Below are positions 8,144 to 10,455 of a DNA stretch of 10,455 bases, piece by piece (the first letter of the stretch is position 1; every line of letters starts with the position of its first letter). Source of the stretch: an uncultured Bacilli bacterium (lineage in GTDB: Bacteria > Bacillota_I > Bacilli_A > RF39 > UBA660); the NCBI GenBank assembly GCA_947598455.1, contig CANQFI010000054.1, positions 1-10,455 of the forward strand, written 5' to 3'. The notes under the pieces were generated by a model that was given only the letters and a program-made list of their open reading frames with translations, was not told the DNA's origin and ran no database searches. A program made the translations under genes and the position numbers.

Positions 8144-8152
8144 TGATATAAT
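8144..8152 (+). promoter_or_regulatory. Extended -10 promoter of the methyltransferase
   Basis: TGATATAAT is a TGn-TATAAT extended -10 element with a perfect hexamer at 8147-8152. The bases 17 upstream are only a T-rich run with no recognisable -35, which extended -10 promoters tolerate. The predicted start near 8159 leaves a leader of about 15 bases, just enough for the AGGAGG at 8163-8168. The promoter faces away from the regulator-endonuclease promoter. Confidence 0.7.
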
Positions 8153-8162
8153 ATTATTTGTT

Positions 8163-8168
8163 AGGAGG
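8163..8168 (+). promoter_or_regulatory. Ribosome binding site of the methyltransferase
   Basis: AGGAGG lies five bases before the ATG at 8174. It fixes that start and sits almost at the 5' end of the predicted transcript. Confidence 0.8.
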
Positions 8169-8173
8169 ATAAC

Positions 8174-10393
8174 ATGAATTATAATTACTTACTAAAAAAA
8201 TTTAAAAACATTATTAATCATGATTGGATACCTCCACAATCTTTAAAAATAGAAATAAACAATCTTCTTAATTATGCTTTAAATAATAATTATAAATTAA
8301 ATACTAATATAGATGAATTATTTTATGAAGCAATCAACAACAAATTGGAACTATGGAAACCATATTATAAAAATATTCTTGATTGTGCATTTAAACTTGA
8401 TATTAAATTAAATTATAATGTTAAACTCAATATTCAAAATTGCATCACTATGATGAATAGAAATAAATTTAGAGAAGTATTATCTAGCAATAAAATATAC
8501 AATGATAAATTATATAACTCATTTATTACAATTCCCGTGAATGAAATAAAAAATAGTATATCTAATTTGATTAATAATGATGAAAGATACAACGATGTTT
8601 TAACATCCATTTTTTCTAGAGCTGTTTATAATATTTTCCCTAAAAAATGTGTTAACATTTATTTTTCTGGTTTAAAAAATGTAAATAATGATTATTTAAA
8701 GAATCTTGATATTCTTTACAATCCATTTGAGAAAAACGATTGTTCATTAGCTTTTATTGAAATTGATAAAAACAGATTTTTAAAAAATCCAGAAGAAGGT
8801 TTTTCTTACTATTTCGAATTAATAAAAATATACTATAATAAATTAATGAATCATACAGATTTAATTTTTATTATTCCTTCATTTAACCTTGATGGTGTCG
8901 ACTACCAATGGATAATATATTCAAAAATAGTTTTATTTGCTGAAAAATTTAATCTTAAAAAAATTAATAATGCTTACTTCAGAAAAAAGAAAATTATTGA
9001 ATCAACATTTAACTACATAAAAGACCTTGATTTAAATTCTGCCCAATTTGATTTAGTAGCAGAAGGATTTACTTTCAAAGATTGTTTTGTTTTAAACAAC
9101 ATCAAGAATAATAATTATGATTTAATGATTGTTTTTGAAAAAAATCAAAAAGATGAAAGAAAAATTATATGTCCGACATGTTTCAGTAAGAATATTCAAG
9201 GTAATTCATATCCAATATTAAATGTTAAAAGTTGGGAATGCAATAATGTATTATGCCCAGATAGAAGCAAATATAATAGAGGAAAAAGATTTTCATATTA
9301 TTCATATATGAGACAAAATGCTATGATTAATAACCAAAACGAAATTCCTGTTGATAGTGTTAACAAATGGCATCTCGATTGTCTAAATGTAGATAATATT
9401 AATGATGTTTTTGATATGGCTTGTAGACATTATAGTTTAGCAGGCAAAAAGGTTGACATAATTAGCAATTCATTAAAAATAAATAATAAAACTTATTTAA
9501 GTAGAAAAATAAATATTGTAAACACAAATATTGATTACGATAAAAAGCTATATAGTAATTTTAATGATTCACCATTTTTTAAGAGATATGAATATAATAA
9601 GCCACATGCCCTAAAATATAAAGAAGTAAAGAAAGAAGTTTATCCTGGTGGTTATATATACAACGGAGATTCTTATGAAGTATTAAATCACTTCAAGGAA
9701 AATTCGATTTCTGCTGCTATTACCTCCCCTCCCTACTATAACGCAAAAAGTTATTCTCAATGGGATAACATATATTGTTACCTTTATGATATGAAAAATA
9801 TAGCTAATGAAGTATACAGAGTTCTTGAAAATGGTGGAGTATATTTATTTAATATATTTGATTATTTTGATAACGAAAATAATGTTGCACTATCTGCCAT
9901 GGGAAATAAAAGAATGATATTAGGCGCATATATTATAGATTTATTTACCAAAATTGGTTTTAAACTTGTTGGCAATATAATTTGGTATAAAGGTGAGATA
10001 CAGGGAAATAGAAGTTTTAATCAAGGAAATTATGGACCATATTATCAAGCACCTTTAAATTGCTGGGAACATATATTTGTCTTTTCTAAAGGAAATGCTA
10101 ACAAAAAATTTAATGATTTAAAATCTGAAGTAAAAAATATTAGACCATACATAAAATATATAAAAGGAGAAAATATTTTAGGTCATGATGCTCCATTCCC
10201 ATTAGAAATACCAGAACTTCTTATATCTAAACTTGATACTAATGACATTGTATTAGACCCTTTTGCCGGAAGCTTTACAACTGGAATATCTGCATATAAT
10301 CATAAAATTAAATCAGTATCTATTGAATTATCAGAAACTTATTATAAATTATGCATAGATAGAATTACCAATGTTTTAAAAGAAAAAGATTAA
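8174..10393 (+). CDS. Beta-class DNA methyltransferase (N4-cytosine or N6-adenine) with zinc ribbon and large N-terminal half
   Basis: This 739-residue protein is the predicted modification enzyme of the cassette, transferring a methyl group from S-adenosylmethionine to an exocyclic amine in DNA. The catalytic part is C-terminal: YNGDSYEVL (N497-D499) opens it, TSPPY (517-521) is motif IV, and DPFAGSFTTG (695-704) is the AdoMet-binding motif I. Motif IV before motif I defines the beta class. An SPPY rather than D/NPPY motif leans toward N4-cytosine but does not settle it. The first 480 residues are not recognised by me, apart from a four-cysteine zinc ribbon C333-x2-C336-x19-C356-x4-C361, followed by RSKYNRGKRFSYYS. 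They may recognise the target site. Beta-class enzymes are usually about 250-450 residues, so this one is large. The gene diverges from the XRE-HNH operon and ends inside its own terminator. Its stand-alone promoter would allow methylation before cutting. Confidence 0.9.
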   Translation: MNYNYLLKKFKNIINHDWIPPQSLKIEINNLLNYALNNNYKLNTNIDELFYEAINNKLELWKPYYKNILDCAFKLDIKLNYNVKLNIQNCITMMNRNKFREVLSSNKIYNDKLYNSFITIPVNEIKNSISNLINNDERYNDVLTSIFSRAVYNIFPKKCVNIYFSGLKNVNNDYLKNLDILYNPFEKNDCSLAFIEIDKNRFLKNPEEGFSYYFELIKIYYNKLMNHTDLIFIIPSFNLDGVDYQWIIYSKIVLFAEKFNLKKINNAYFRKKKIIESTFNYIKDLDLNSAQFDLVAEGFTFKDCFVLNNIKNNNYDLMIVFEKNQKDERKIICPTCFSKNIQGNSYPILNVKSWECNNVLCPDRSKYNRGKRFSYYSYMRQNAMINNQNEIPVDSVNKWHLDCLNVDNINDVFDMACRHYSLAGKKVDIISNSLKINNKTYLSRKINIVNTNIDYDKKLYSNFNDSPFFKRYEYNKPHALKYKEVKKEVYPGGYIYNGDSYEVLNHFKENSISAAITSPPYYNAKSYSQWDNIYCYLYDMKNIANEVYRVLENGGVYLFNIFDYFDNENNVALSAMGNKRMILGAYIIDLFTKIGFKLVGNIIWYKGEIQGNRSFNQGNYGPYYQAPLNCWEHIFVFSKGNANKKFNDLKSEVKNIRPYIKYIKGENILGHDAPFPLEIPELLISKLDTNDIVLDPFAGSFTTGISAYNHKIKSVSIELSETYYKLCIDRITNVLKEKD

Positions 10394-10417
10394 TGAAAAT
10401 AACCATTAATCTTTTTT
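10383..10417. terminator. Rho-independent terminator overlapping the methyltransferase stop codon, probably bidirectional
   Basis: A perfect 13-base-pair stem (AAAAAGATTAATG at 10383-10395 with CATTAATCTTTTT at 10404-10416) encloses an eight-base loop and continues into a six-base T run ending at 10417. The methyltransferase TAA (10391-10393) is inside the left arm. The A-rich start of the left arm gives a U-run on the minus strand, so it could also end a convergent transcript entering from the right. Confidence 0.85.
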
Positions 10418-10455
10418 GAAATCCATTGTTTTTATCTCACATATATTTCTACTAA
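10406..10455 (-). CDS. Possible 3' end of a convergent gene entering from the right edge
   Basis: On the minus strand one frame is open from the window edge (first full codon at 10453) to a TAA at 10408-10406. It would encode 15 residues ending NICEIKTMDFKKD. Its stop would sit in the right arm of the terminator, mirroring the methyltransferase stop in the left arm. So short an open frame can easily arise by chance, and the other two minus frames are closed. Confidence 0.22.
   Translation of the reverse strand, partial: SRNICEIKTMDFKKD

Noticed and set aside
8114..8149. Second inverted repeat ATATCA ... TGATAT spanning the methyltransferase promoter as an additional operator
   Set aside because: Six-base A/T-rich arms 24 bases apart do not extend further and partly reuse bases of the better repeat and of the -10 box.
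1..10455. Mollicutes-type code with TGA read as tryptophan
   Set aside because: Tryptophans in the adhesin, nuclease and methyltransferase are TGG, no in-frame TGA is needed for any gene, and a sortase-anchored protein implies a cell wall.
1..10455. tRNA, rRNA, CRISPR arrays or riboswitches
   Set aside because: Read through on both strands; no cloverleaf-like sequence, no short regularly spaced direct repeats and no recognisable aptamer were seen. The only periodic repeats are the coding pilin units.

Overview
The window is AT-rich throughout. Its long reading frames use the standard code: all complete genes end in TAA and tryptophan is TGG. It carries a very large cell-wall surface protein with a sortase-type tail, which points to a low-GC Gram-positive bacterium. 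The style of the surface protein (VWA domain, DUF7601-like modules, FctA-type isopeptide repeats) suggests an uncultured gut member of the Bacilli (Erysipelotrichales/RF39-like). That placement is inference; no marker gene is present.

Layout. (1) Bases 1-6479, plus strand: the 3' part of a giant surface adhesin gene, open across the left edge. It holds the end of a VWA domain, a long unrecognised central region, two prealbumin/DUF7601-like modules, seven tandem FctA/Spy0128-type pilin repeats of 123-124 residues, and a C-terminal IPNTL-hydrophobic-basic anchor. A strong, probably bidirectional terminator follows at 6528-6555. (2) Bases about 6560-7075, minus strand: a decayed, frameshifted remnant of an IS3-family insertion sequence, with OrfA helix-turn-helix and OrfB integrase C-terminal fragments. 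It accounts for most of the 710-base gap between genes. (3) Bases 7190-10393: a compact, divergently arranged restriction-modification cassette. On the minus strand, an XRE-type regulator (8054-7794) overlaps and precedes an HNH endonuclease (7801-7190). On the plus strand is a 739-residue beta-class DNA methyltransferase (8174-10393) with a large N-terminal half and a four-cysteine zinc ribbon. A terminator overlaps the methyltransferase stop codon.

How the genes work together. The 119-base divergent region of the R-M cassette can be read almost completely. There is a near-consensus promoter for regulator-endonuclease (TTGGCA, 17 bases, TATAAT), a 6-7-6 inverted repeat lying on its -35 box, and an extended -10 promoter giving the methyltransferase a leader of about 15 bases. 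The simplest model is that the XRE protein binds the inverted repeat and sets endonuclease against methyltransferase expression, as C proteins do in many type II systems. The adhesin is functionally separate. The IS scar between it and the R-M cassette fits a mobile, accessory region.

I see no tRNA, rRNA, CRISPR array or intact mobile element. The most notable items are the large methyltransferase architecture with its HNH partner, the legible regulatory region, and the seven-fold isopeptide stalk with a non-canonical sorting signal.
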